From: Macrostomum hystrix
Taxonomy: Eukaryota > Platyhelminthes > Macrostomidae
NCBI GenBank assembly: GCA_950097015.1
Contig: CATNEN010000041.1
Span: 3,203,501 to 3,267,500 of the forward strand
Length of the DNA stretch: 64,000 nt
Reading direction: 5' to 3'
Shown here piece after piece: positions 46,021-56,763 of the stretch (its first letter is position 1; every line of letters starts with the position of its first letter). The notes under the pieces are model-generated. The model ran no database searches. It worked only from the letters and a program-made list of their open reading frames with translations, and was not told the DNA's origin. Position numbers and translations under genes: made by a program.

Positions 46021-47410
46021 CTCGTGCATTGCCTGTCAGTCAGCAGTCGTCCGCAAGCAGCTTTCTCCGTATTTGCTTAGCGAAGGTTGCAAGCCTATGT
46101 GGGCGCTGCAATTTCTTATTTAATGCAGTTTACTTGAAGCTGCTGTATTCATGTGCTCCCAGTCCGTCGAGGCACTGCGGGCCGCGCGCTGACAGCCAAG
46201 CAAACTTCGGGCGCCCTGGGACACAGGTTCGCGCCTCAGTGCACGCTGGCCACGGCTGGGTGATTTTGATGCGTTACTAAGCAAGCGGACGCTGACGGGT
46301 GCCCGGTCCGTCTGAGTTCCCTGTCTCTCCATTGGGAATCGAGTCCCTTCAGCAGATCAGTTTCTGCCTAAAACTTCAGCCCGGAATCCCCGATGCCGGA
46401 TGGAAGTACTCATGGCAGGGCAGGGCTAAACTATTTCAACTTACTGAAATATCTATGAGCTGCAATGACAGCACATCGCACGCAAATAAAAATGCTCGCG
46501 CTGAGTTTGCGCCACTGTCATCGGTGCTGTCGGATCTCTGCAGCCGCAATTTAATGCACGGAGCTGCTTCAAGAGGCAAAGTAGCCGCATTCCTTTACAA
46601 ACACCCTGCAAATGGGGATGCAGGATTATGCAGGATAGACATGCCCACTCCTGAGCTGTGCTCACATGAGTTCCCTTTCACAAACTTGAAGAACAAGAAG
46701 GACAGAGCCAATCATGACCCTTTTCCGATTTTGGTCAAGGACAGCGACGGAGATGGGTGGGTAAGCCAAATGTGTATTTATACTGGAGCGCAGTGCGTGA
46801 CCGACCGAAAGTAAAGCAGAAGGTACAACATTGAGTAATTGCTTCAGGAAAAAGAATAACATTTAGTGTCCAAAGTCTACTGTCCCTTGCTCTCAAATGG
46901 CTATTAGGAGGCCTAAAGTTAGCAGAAAATAGCGTGACTACACCACATACTATATACTCCTACAATAACTAACACACTGTAACAAAATTTTGCAGAAATT
47001 TACAAAAATCCAAAACAATAGCAGTCAGCTCATGCAGAAGGGGTTCAGGGCTTGATTTGAATGGCGCAGATTAGCATGGTAGTGCAACAGAAGGAAACTG
47101 CAGAGTGATAATTCGACTGCGTTTATGGGATTTCGAAAGGGAAGCGGGACGCCTCGACACACAGGTCATGCTACATGTCCCGCATTGCCCGAGTCAGTCC
47201 CAGAATGAACAGGTGCAAACAGCAGGTCTGGTGCAACGATTTGAAAAGATTCCAACGAGTCTGAATTGCCACCAGTTTGTGGGCTCAGCCGAGACGAAGT
47301 CAACAGTGGGAACTGCATCGATACACATCAAAGATCGTACAGAGCATTTCAGACTTGTGGAGAACTTGGGATCAACAACAGTAAAGCAAGTACTGTGAGC
47401 TCCTCGCTGG
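46021..47410. other. Intergenic DNA between convergent genes
   Basis: A 171-codon open frame (46299-46814, +) shows no family resemblance and no splice context. I do not call it a gene. The rest appears non-coding. Confidence 0.4.
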
Positions 47411-50333
47411 CTACTTGGCCTCGGCCTGAGGCGAGTCGATTTTGACCACCAACACGAGGTAGTAGAGCCAATAGAAGCAGTTGTACAGCAGGAAGCAGGC
47501 CGGGAACAGGAAGCGGCTGTACGCATCGATGTCCGAGTCCGGCGCCGGCACGGGAGATGGCGGACTGCCGCCCTTGGCGACACCGCCGCCGACGCCGCCC
47601 TCCTCAACACTGACGGCCAGGAGATCCTCGAGCTCCTCTGGGAAGCCGGGGTAGCCATGGCCGCCGCCGAGGTGGCCGCAGGGCAGGCCGGGCGGAGGTC
47701 CGCGGATTACGGCGAGGCGCTGCAGCTCGGAGCGGACCACATTGCGGATCTCCTGCTGCCAGCTCTCCATCTTGGTGCGCCTGGCGCGGAATGAGGCAAC
47801 CGCAAACTCGATCAGGGCACCGATGACAAACATGATGCTGGCGATGATCCAGATGTCGATGGCCTTGATGTAGGCCACTCTGTGGGAGTTGGAGGGATGG
47901 AATTCAGAACAGAGTTTTGAACAATATTGAAGACCATTGCAAATGCACTGGCAGCCGAACGAAAATCTTCACTGGCAAATGGCGAAGCGGGGCAGAAGCG
48001 CCAAAACCCCTGCGATTTCGTCTTAAACAGACTCCCCGTAGCTGCAGTTTCGCAGCTTAGCAACTCCCCCGGCCAGGAGTTGGGAACTGCAGACAGCGGA
48101 GAAGGGAGGCCGACGGAAAGTGGCGGGCACGGCGGGTTGGCCGGAGCTCCGCCGGCACAGCCTTACTCCTCCCCAGTAAGTCAGGGTCTGTTGGCAAAGG
48201 TCTCGGTGGCATGCTCAATACTCCGCAGCGGGCAGTCCACAATCCCAACTGTGGGATCTGCGCCCAGCCCAGCTGCGTGAGGGGTTGCGGGGCTGGCTGG
48301 GCTCGGCTCCAGTGGCGACGGGATTAGGATGGCCGGATTAGCGCAGGGCGCTGGCAGCCTCCATTAACCCGGGCCGCGAAATTCGCCAATTCGTGCCGTG
48401 GCCGAGGAAATTGGCAGTTTTAAAGAGCCTGTTAATCAGGCGGCCGATCGAGGCAACCAGCCCGCCCAGCGCTAATGAGATGGCCTGCCCGGCTCCCTGC
48501 TGCCGCCTGTGCCAGCTTTGATCTCGTCTTCCACGGCCCGCTGAACCTCTCCACTGAAGTGGCATTTTAGTAAAATAATTTATTTTTAGCACTCCATCTG
48601 CTGCTCTTTTACTTTAAAGTTTGCTTGGCCAGGTGGAAATCAGTACGACTCAATTCAGAGCCATGTGGAACAGGTAAATCTGTTTTTTTCAGAGTGAAGA
48701 ATGCCGAGCCACAACCACAACATGAGTAGTAGTGATGGTTCTCATATCCCAACTGCACAATTCGAAGGTTTAGAGTTAATTCATGCTCATAGTGCAGGTC
48801 CTTAGAAATAGATGAACTCCTCACTGTGGAAGCCTGGGTGCGTGAGCATCTGCATGCCCTACCTGGGAAGGTTGGCCATCACTGTGGAAGCCTGGGTGCG
48901 TGAGCATTTGCATGCCCTACCTGGGAAGGTTGGCCATCACGGTGGAGGCCTGGGTGTGTGAGCATCTGCATGCCCTACCTGGGAAGGTTGGCCATCACGG
49001 TGGAGGCCTGGGTGTGTGAGCATCTGCATGCCCTACCTGGGAAGGTTGGCCATCACGGTGGAGGCCTGGGTGTGTGAGCATCTGCATGCCCTACCTGGGA
49101 AGGTTGGCCATCACGGTAAAGGCCTGGGTGTGTGAGCATCTGCATGCCCTACCTGGGAAGGTTGGCCATCACGGTGGAGGCCTGGGTGTGTGAGCATCTG
49201 CATGTCCTACCTGGGAAGGTTGGCCATCACGGTGGAGGCCTGGGTGTGTGAGCATCTGCATGCCCTACCTGGGAAGGTTGGCCATCACGGTGGAGGCCTG
49301 GGTGTGTGAGCATCTGCATGCCCTACCTGGGAAGGTTGGCCATCACGGTGGAGGCCTGGGTGAGGATACCCAGCAGCGTGAGGAGGCCTAGAGTAACCCT
49401 GGCGGGCACAGCCTCGATATTGACCCAGAAGCTGAGCCAGCTGACAGCGATGATGAGGATGGCGGGAATGTAGGTGCCAGCCAGGTAGCTGCTGAGTTGT
49501 CGCTCCAGTTTGAAGATGGCCTTCAGGCAAGCGTAGCTGCCTGTGCTGGTGGCGCTGCCCTGAGTACAGTCCTCAACCGTGACGAACGCAGGCGTGTTGA
49601 ACTCGGAGATCTGCATGGAGTGGTCCAGCTCCACCGCTTCTTTAGAGCCGTCCCGCTTCCACTTAAACAACAGGTTTCTTGTTGTGTAGCCGTAGCTGCC
49701 AATGTTCACGAAGCAGGTCTGTGTGTCCATTGGGAACGTCTGCAGTTGCATCTGACAGGAGAACTTCATGGTCACTTTCTGAGAGTACAGGATCTGACCG
49801 TCCGGCTCAACCCTGATTAAGTAGTTTGGTTGCGTCATTGCGTGCAGATAGCCTTCCTTGCCGTTGCGAAAGAAGAGATCTGGGAGCCACAGGTGCTCTT
49901 TTTTTGCAGGAATCGCGATGGACTCGTTGTAGAAGCCGAAGTCTTTGTGCTGATCCCAGCGAAGCCGAGTGTCCTTCCAGAACTGGCGCAGGTACATGTC
50001 AAGTGTGAACTCCATGTTGATGACGTCCACCTTGTTGATGCTGAGGATCTTCATGTTCACGTCCACTTCTGTGGATGGCTGGACTGGCTTTCTGGAACCG
50101 GAGACGTCCTGGACAGGCGTCACTGGTCGTCCGTCCGCGTGTGGCGGCATCTCCACGGGTCTCTGGTGCTTGTTATAGCCTCGGAAAATTGCCTCTACGA
50201 TGCGGTCCACAATGTTGGTGTAATTCGGCCGCGTCACCGCATAACCCAGCGTGGTCGAGGCGTCTTCTGCCGCAGAGACCGCCGCGGCCGCAGCCGCGAG
50301 CAGAGCGTAGAGCAGCCGGCACCGCAAGCGCAT
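47411..50333 (-). CDS. Cys-loop ligand-gated anion channel subunit (glycine/glutamate receptor-like)
   Basis: Exons 50333-49327 and 47879-47411 join in phase to 491 residues. A signal peptide (about 1-21) precedes the ligand-binding domain. The signature Cys loop is C193-C207 with 13 residues between. A second cysteine pair (C256/C269) is typical of glycine- and glutamate-gated chloride channels. TM1 is about 283-304 and TM2 about 312-331. The PAR motif before TM2 predicts anion selectivity. The second exon encodes TM3 (AIDIWIIASIMFV), a Gly/Pro-rich loop and TM4 near the C-terminus. The subunit should sit in the plasma membrane of neurons or muscle as part of a pentamer. Having the whole extracellular domain in one exon is unusual for this family. 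The transmitter is unknown. Another first exon lies upstream at 56763-55820. Confidence 0.88.
48826..49362. repeat. 58-bp junction-anchored minisatellite in the channel gene's intron
   Basis: About nine copies of a 58-bp unit. Read on the gene's strand, each carries the last ~37 bases of exon 1 (encoding the end of TM2, TQASTVMANLP) and the donor gtaggg. An acceptor-like cacacacccag precedes the exon copy. Each unit thus looks like a small exon with both splice sites, of 29 bases if spliced at those sites. Confidence 0.94.
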
Positions 50334-51020
50334 GGAGCCGCAGCCGCCACAATGGCTCCGCAGCCTGTCAGTCCGTTACTGTTCCGGAGTCGCGGAGCTC
50401 TCAGGAGAGGCAGGCAGGCTGAGCCGGGTCAGCAGTTGTCAGCGCTCTGTCAGGCCGCTCCGGGGCTAATGGCTATGTGCAACTTTTTCCTGAGCTGCGA
50501 TGCCTGCAGCAGTGAGCCGGGGGCGCTGCTGTTCTTATCTATCCATCTCCTATATCTGCATTTCTGGGGATCAGGCTCATCCAGAAACTCTTATCCCTGT
50601 CTCCGCACTCAGTCCCTCTTTCCCCTGCAGCGGGTCCCCGGGTCGCATCTGCACTGGCAGAGCCAATGGCCGGGGCTGGGACTCGGGGCTGAGTGCCCAC
50701 GGACCGGACAGCCCAACTGTTTTAATCCCCACCCTCTCAACCCGCAAAGCGCGTGCTGGTTTATCCCCGCTCCCCACCCGCATCGCATTGTCACCCACCG
50801 CCTGTCCGGTAGGAATTTCATCTCCTGTCCTGTCAGCCCAAAACAAAGGCCTCTGCCCCGCTCCATCCATTGCCACATTCTCTGAGAGCCGCCTGAGCGG
50901 GCCGGTTTTGTCCGGATTTGGCCTCTGTCATTGCCCTCCCATATTGCGCACAAGACGGTCTCAGTGCCAGAAGCGGATGCCAAGAGCTCTTTAGTGCGGG
51001 ACCCTGGCAACCCTGAAGCC
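50334..51020. other. GC-rich upstream region of the channel gene
   Basis: Presumed promoter and 5' flank on the minus strand. No TATA box recognised and no other gene. Confidence 0.4.
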
Positions 51021-51024
51021 TTGA

Positions 51025-52415
51025 ATGCATCTCACTGCTCCATTCATTGAATTCATATCTCACTGCACCAGTGAATTCCCATCTCACTGCACCAGTGCAT
51101 TCCCATCTCACTGCACCAGTGAATTCCCATCTCACTGCACCAGTGAATTCCCATCTCACTGCACTAGTTCATTCCCATCTCACTGCAACAGTGCATTCCC
51201 ATCTCACTGCACCAGTTCATTCCCATCTCACTGCTCCATTCATTGAATTCATATCTCACTGCACCAGTGAATTCCCATCTCACTGCACTAGTTCATTCCC
51301 ATCTCACTGCACCAGTGCATTCCCATCTCACTGCACCAGTTCATTCCCATCTCACTGCACTAGTTCATTCCCATCTCACTGCACCAGTTCATTCCCATCT
51401 CCCTGCACTAGTTCATTCCCATCTCACTGCACTAGTTCATTCCCATCTCACTGCACTAGTTCATTCCCATCTCACTGCACTAGTTCATTCCCATCTCACT
51501 GCACTAGTTCATTCCCATCTCACTGCACTAGTTCATTCCCATCTCACTGCACTAGTTCATTCCCATCTCACTGCACCAGTTCATTCCCATCTCCCTGCAC
51601 TAGTTCATTCCCATCTCACTGCACTAGTTCATTCCCATCTCACTGCACTAGTTCATTCCCATCTCACTGCACTAGTTCATTCCCATCTCACTGCACTAGT
51701 TCATTCCCATCTCACTGCACTAGTTCATTCCCATCTCACTGCACTAGTTCATTCCCATCTCACTGCACCAGTTCATTCCCATCTCACTGCACTAGTTCAT
51801 TCCCATCTCTCTGCACTAGTTCATTCCCATCTCACTGCACTAGTTCATTCCCATCTCACTGCACCAGTTCATTCCCATCTCACTGCACTAGTTCATTCCC
51901 ATCTCACTGCACCAGTGCATTCCCATCTCACTGCACCAGTGCATTCCCATCTCACTGCACTAGTTCATTCCCATCTCACTGCACCAGTGCATTCCCATCT
52001 CACTGTACCAGCCAGTGCATTCCCATCTCACTGCACCGGTGCATTCCCATCTCAATGTACCAGCCAGTGCATTCCCATCTCACTGTACCAGCCAGTACAT
52101 TCACATCTAACTGTACCAGCCAGTACATTCCCATCTAACTGTACCAGCCAGTGCATTCCCATCTAACTGTACCAGCCAGTGCATTCCCATCTAACTGTAC
52201 CAGCCAGTGCATTCCCATCTAACTGTACCAGCCAGTGCATTCCCATCTAACTGTACCAGCCAGTGCATTCCCATCTAACTGTACCAGCCAGTGCATTCCC
52301 ATCTAACTGTACCAGCCAGTGCATTCCCATCTAACTGTACCAGCCAGTGCATTCCCATCTCACTGTACCAGCCAGTGCATTCCCATCTAACTGTACCAGC
52401 CAGTGCATTCGCGTA
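51025..52415. repeat. 24-bp and 28-bp related minisatellites
   Basis: About 40 copies of a 24-bp unit containing tagttcattcccatctcact, passing gradually into about 14 copies of a 28-bp version containing cagccagtgcattcccatct. The shift from ctcactgcac to ctaactgtac marks the transition. The 24-bp half yields false ORFs of over 300 codons. Confidence 0.95.
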
Positions 52416-52481
52416 TCACGGCTGCTTGTTCCGCAGGCAAAATAAATTTAGGCATTTTTTAGCAATGCTCAACCCCATAAT

Positions 52482-52775
52482 AATAATAATAATTGATTAC
52501 ACCTGTCCGATTGGGCCAGATGTGCAGCCGACAGCACAGCCACAGCTATTGCGCGGCACATCTGAAGGCTGCGTACGGCTGATCAGTCCATGGACACCCA
52601 CCTTCAATTATCCCAGCTGATGCTGGTACCCAATTAACAGCTTGGTGAACTGAAGCAATGCAGAGTTAAGTGTCTTGCTAAAGGACACAAATTGTTCACG
52701 TGGAGTCGGGAATCGAACCCCGAACTTTAAGTCGTGAGTCCGACGCTCTAACCACAAGGCTACAACATCGTCAAC
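52482..52775 (-). mobile_element. tRNA-derived SINE with a conserved central domain
   Basis: On the minus strand it has an A box (tagccttgtggttagagc) and B box (gggttcgattccc). The word ctttagcaagacacttaact follows, which resembles the conserved central domain of several animal SINE superfamilies. It ends in a (tta)n tail at 52482-52498. It is unrelated in sequence to the SINEs at 36101 and 39759. Confidence 0.82.
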
Positions 52776-53430
52776 TACAACACATCATCATCATCAACTA
52801 CTACAACATCAACCCCAACAACACTACTTAATATCAGTAGCGAAGACCGCACGCGCTGCCACTAGCAAAATTCTCACGAAAAGAATCCTGTTAGGTACTT
52901 CTTTTCCCGGACCGCTAAATCTAAGGGAAGTGAAAAGACTGGCAGTCACTCAGCTCCGCCTGTCACGGGACGGTCCTCATGCAGTGCTGAGTTCGCATGA
53001 ATGAGCGCAAAAGTTCCCCAGCGAGCACTGCAGCTCTGCGCTCACTGCCTGAGCGCCTGGCTGACATGCAGCCATCAAGCAAAAAGTACATTGGGCTGTC
53101 ACGGAGTCTGCAACCCATGCGACTGGATTTTTCTGGCCTCTTGAGCTTGATCTCAGATTCTGTGCTGAAGTACTGAGCTCTGAGGAATTGAGTCAGATGA
53201 AAATACATTACTCATTGTTAGTGCTAACCTTTCTCACCGCTGGTATAGCCGCGGTCCAGAGACTAATATTGAAATCCAATCCTGCACCGGCAACCAATAA
53301 ACTATATTTTCTCAAGGCCTGGAAGGCAGCCTAGAGGCAGGCCAGTTCACTGTCTGCACTTCCAAGCTGATGGTCAGCAAGTACTGTCTCACTGAGCAAG
53401 AAAGAACTGTATTCAAAGTCATGCCTGCCA
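52776..53430. other. Intergenic DNA
   Basis: It begins with short cat/aca-rich runs (52760-52830). No gene recognised. Confidence 0.4.
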
Positions 53431-53435
53431 CCTGA

Positions 53436-53768
53436 CTGGACTTGATGACAGATCTGACACCCAGAACTCCATCAAGCAAGACTTGATGACAGATCTGACG
53501 CCCAGAACTCCATCAAGCAAGACTTGATGACAGATCTGACGCCCAGAACTCCATCAAGCAAGACTTGATGACAGATCTGACGCCCAGAACTCCATCAAGC
53601 AAGACTTGATGACAGATCTGACACCCAGAACTCCATCAAGCAAGACTTGATGACAGATCTGACGCCCAGAACTCTATCAAGCAACACTTGATGACAGATC
53701 TGACGCCCAGAACTCTATCAAGCAACACTTGATGACAGATCTGACGCCCAGAACTCTATCAAGCAACG
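53436..53768. repeat. 41-bp minisatellite
   Basis: Eight copies of a 41-bp unit containing acttgatgacagatctgacg, the last three sharing ctctatcaagcaac. Confidence 0.95.
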
Positions 53769-54244
53769 AGAAAGCAAATGACCTTGAATAATAAAGTACT
53801 CGAAGAAATAATTGCTCTTTGAGAAGCCTCTTATTAGAATGAAAAGAGCCTGAGCTGCTCTGCTGAGCACTGGCCAGTGATGGCCGGCATCCCACCGCGA
53901 TCTCCAGCTCTTCAAAGCCCTCCGTTTCCGCACGGCTGCTCAGCCATGCTCAGTCCTTAGCTCAAAATTCCTGAGCACACCCAAGAGCACTTTGCCCCAT
54001 TCGCAATTCCCGGTCCAGAAATCCCAGTTTGCCAAGCGAGGCCATTCCTTCTTTTGTCTGAAATCTAGCCGGCTGAGCTGCGGCTGTTTGAACTGCAGTT
54101 ACTCCCGACTCGGGCTCTCTCCTAGCTGGACTCTGCAGACTCAGAGCTGCTTTGAATAAATTCTCAGAGTACAGTCTAAACTGCCGCACCACTCTGCTCT
54201 GTTTAACTTGCGTGACCCATCTGAGTAGCATGAACCGTTTGAGT
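53769..54244. other. Intergenic DNA
   Basis: No gene or repeat recognised. Confidence 0.35.
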
Positions 54245-54245
54245 T

Positions 54246-54425
54246 GCCATCTGGTCTGGTGGCAATCTGGTCTGGTGGCAATCTGGTCTGGTGGCAATCT
54301 GGTCTGGTGGCAATCTGGTCTGGTGGCAATCTGGTCTGGTGGCAATCTGGTCTGGTGGCAATCTGCTGTGGTGGCAATCTGGTCTCATGGCAATCTGGTC
54401 TGATGGCAGTCTGGTCTGGTGGCAA
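54246..54425. repeat. 16-bp minisatellite
   Basis: Eleven copies of ggtggcaatctggtct, the last few diverged. Confidence 0.95.
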
Positions 54426-55084
54426 GATGCTATTTTGCACAGAGATGCGAAACAGAGATGCGACAGCACAGGCAGTGAAGGAGCTAGGCTAGATTTGTGC
54501 TTGGTTTAGCTGGTGCTAAATTTACTTTTAAAGTACCAGCTTATTAATATTGTTTGACAAACTGAGGTCAAAGCCGACTTGCAGTGATAGCTTTTACAGT
54601 CCACAACAGTTTCGTGCAATAATTTTGAATTCTAGCCACAAATGTTAATATGACAGGGCTTTATTTCGCACTGCTGAGATGTGAACTCAAATGGTGAGAG
54701 GTAAGAAAAGCTGGCATTTGCGAGGCCAGGCCGCGGAGCTGTAGGCACCCAGTTACTGGAGAGCCGCAAGATGAGCTCTAGCGGCGCTGAGCCAGCCCTG
54801 AGCCCCCATCCCCCCGCGCCTGCACACGCTCCGTGCAGCATAAATAATAAATTATCAGGTGCCGAGACCTCTTCACCTGGGTGTATACACGCTGTGCCTG
54901 ACGGCTGAGCTCACTCAACAAATCCGGCAGTACTTGATGAAGCCAGGCCGGGGCTAATCTGCCAGCTTCTCGATTTTCGGCGTTTATAGGGCCGAAAATT
55001 TAAAGGCGCTGGGCTGTTAATCTGGGTGCGTGTTTGGCGCTTGGAGAACCTCCGAAAAAGGGAACCAAACCACAGTTCCAAGCT
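54426..55084. other. Intergenic DNA
   Basis: No gene recognised. I looked here for a TM3-TM4 exon belonging to the upstream channel first exon and found none. Confidence 0.4.
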
Positions 55085-55085
55085 G

Positions 55086-55715
55086 TGGGGGAGGGAATGG
55101 ACAACACTGCAACCTGATGGGCAGGGAATGGACAATACTGCAACCTGATGGGCAGGGAATGGACAATACTGCAACCTGATGGGCAGGGAATGGACAACAC
55201 TGCAACCTGATGGGCAGGGAATGGACAACACTGCAACCTGATGGGCAGGGAATGGACAATACTGCAACCTGATGGGCAGGGAATGGACAATACTGCAACC
55301 TGATGGGCAGGGAATGGACAATACTGCAACCTGATGGGCAGGGAATGGACAACACTGCAACCTGATGGGCAGGGAATGGACAACACTGCAACCTGATTGG
55401 CAGGGAATGGACAATACTGCAACCTGATGGGCAGGGAATGGACAATACTGCAACCTGATGGGCAGGGAATGGACAACACTGCAACCTGATGGGCAGGGAA
55501 TGGACAACACTGCAACCTGATGGGCAGGGAATGGACAACACTGCAACCTGATGGGCAGGGAATGGACAATACTGCAACCTGATGGGCAGGGAATGGACAA
55601 TACTGCAACCTGATGGGCAGGGAATGGACAACACTGCAACCTGATGGGCAGGGAATGGACAACACTGCAACCTGATGGGCAGGGAATGGACAATACTGCA
55701 TCCTGATGAGCAGGG
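55086..55715. repeat. 31-bp minisatellite
   Basis: About 20 copies of a 31-bp unit containing gggcagggaatggacaatac, with a regular alternation of caatac and caacac variants. It lies just downstream of the second channel exon on that gene's strand. Confidence 0.96.
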
Positions 55716-55819
55716 AATGGACACAATTTTTCAAGGTAAGTAGTCAAAACCAATTATCTTCGAATTTGGAAATTTGAAATGTGTCATCCTTGGACCATTA
55801 GCAGGAAGCCAGGGCTTAC

Positions 55820-56763
55820 CTTGGTAGGTTGTTGATGACGGACATGCCCTGGGTGAGGATGCCCAGCAGGGTGAGCAGGCCCAGGGAGACCCTGGCGGGC
55901 ACAGCCTCGATGCTGATCCAGAAATTGAGCCAGGACACGGCCACGATAAGGATGGCGGGGATATAGGTCCCTGACAGGTAGCTGCCCAGCTGCCGCTCCA
56001 GTTTGAAGATGGCCTTCAGACAAGCGTAGCTGCCTGTGCTGGTGGCGCTGCCCTGAGTACAGTCCAGACTCTGGGCGAACGCAGGCGTGTTGAACTCGGA
56101 GATCTGCATGGAGTGGTCCAGCTCTACTGGGTCCTTGGAGCCGTCCCGCTTCCACTTAAACAACAGGTTTCTTGTGGTGTAGCCGTAGCTGCCAATGTTC
56201 ACGAAGCAGGTCTGTGTGTCCATTGGGAACGTCTGCAGTTGCATCTGACAGGAGAACTTCATGGTCACTTTCTGAGAGTACAGGATCTGACCGTCCGGCT
56301 CAACCCTGATTAAGTAGTTTGGTTGCGTCATTTTATGCAGATAGCCTTCCTTGCCGTTGCGAAAGAAGAGATCTGGGAGCCACAGGTGCTCTTTTTTTGC
56401 AGGAATCGCGATGGACTCGTTGTAGAAGCTGAAGTCCTTGTGCTGATCCCAGCGCAGCCGAGTGTCCTTCCAGAACTGGCGCAGGTACATGTCAAGTGTG
56501 AACTCCATGTTGATGACGTCCACCTTGTTGATGCTGAGGATCTTCATGTTCACATCGACGGCCGTTGAGTCCTCTTCGATGGTGCCGTCTGGTTTCTGCC
56601 TGCTCGCTGGCACGGGGCGCTGGTGCTTGTTGTAGCCGCGGAAGATGTGGAACACGATGCGATCCACAATGTTCGTATAGTTGGGCGTGCCACCACAGTC
56701 GCCGCCCAGCGGGCAGGCCAGCAGAGCAGCCAGCAACGACAGAAGCAGCCGCGATGGCGCCAT
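55820..56763 (-). CDS. Second Cys-loop channel first exon: alternative exon 1 or truncated duplicate
   Basis: A 944-base exon encodes a signal peptide (about 1-20), the ligand-binding domain, TM1 and TM2. It ends at a good donor (gtaagc) in phase 2, the same phase as the paralogous exon at 50333-49327. It keeps the Cys loop, the second cysteine pair and the PAR motif. The central part is almost identical in nucleotides to the other exon. The N-terminus and the TM2 end differ (TQGMSVINNLPR here, TQASTVMANLPR there). No TM3-TM4 exon is visible between this exon and the other copy. It may splice to the shared exon at 47879, skipping 50333-49327, and so be an alternative first exon. Otherwise it is a duplicate that lost its 3' half. 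Confidence 0.78.

Noticed and set aside
46299-46814. 171-codon ORF
   Set aside because: No family resemblance, no splice context, and placed between convergent genes. Likely chance in moderately GC-rich DNA.
49497-50885. Plus-strand ORF of 351 codons
   Set aside because: Antisense shadow of the Cys-loop channel exon and its GC-rich flank.
51047-52166. ORFs of 363 and 307 codons rich in Ser/Pro/His
   Set aside because: Translations of the 24-bp minisatellite.
52690-52775. tRNA gene on the minus strand
   Set aside because: tRNA-like head of a SINE; a central domain and tail follow directly.
54911-55753. Three minus-strand ORFs with regular PxxCSxVHSLP-like repeats
   Set aside because: Translations of the 31-bp array in three frames.
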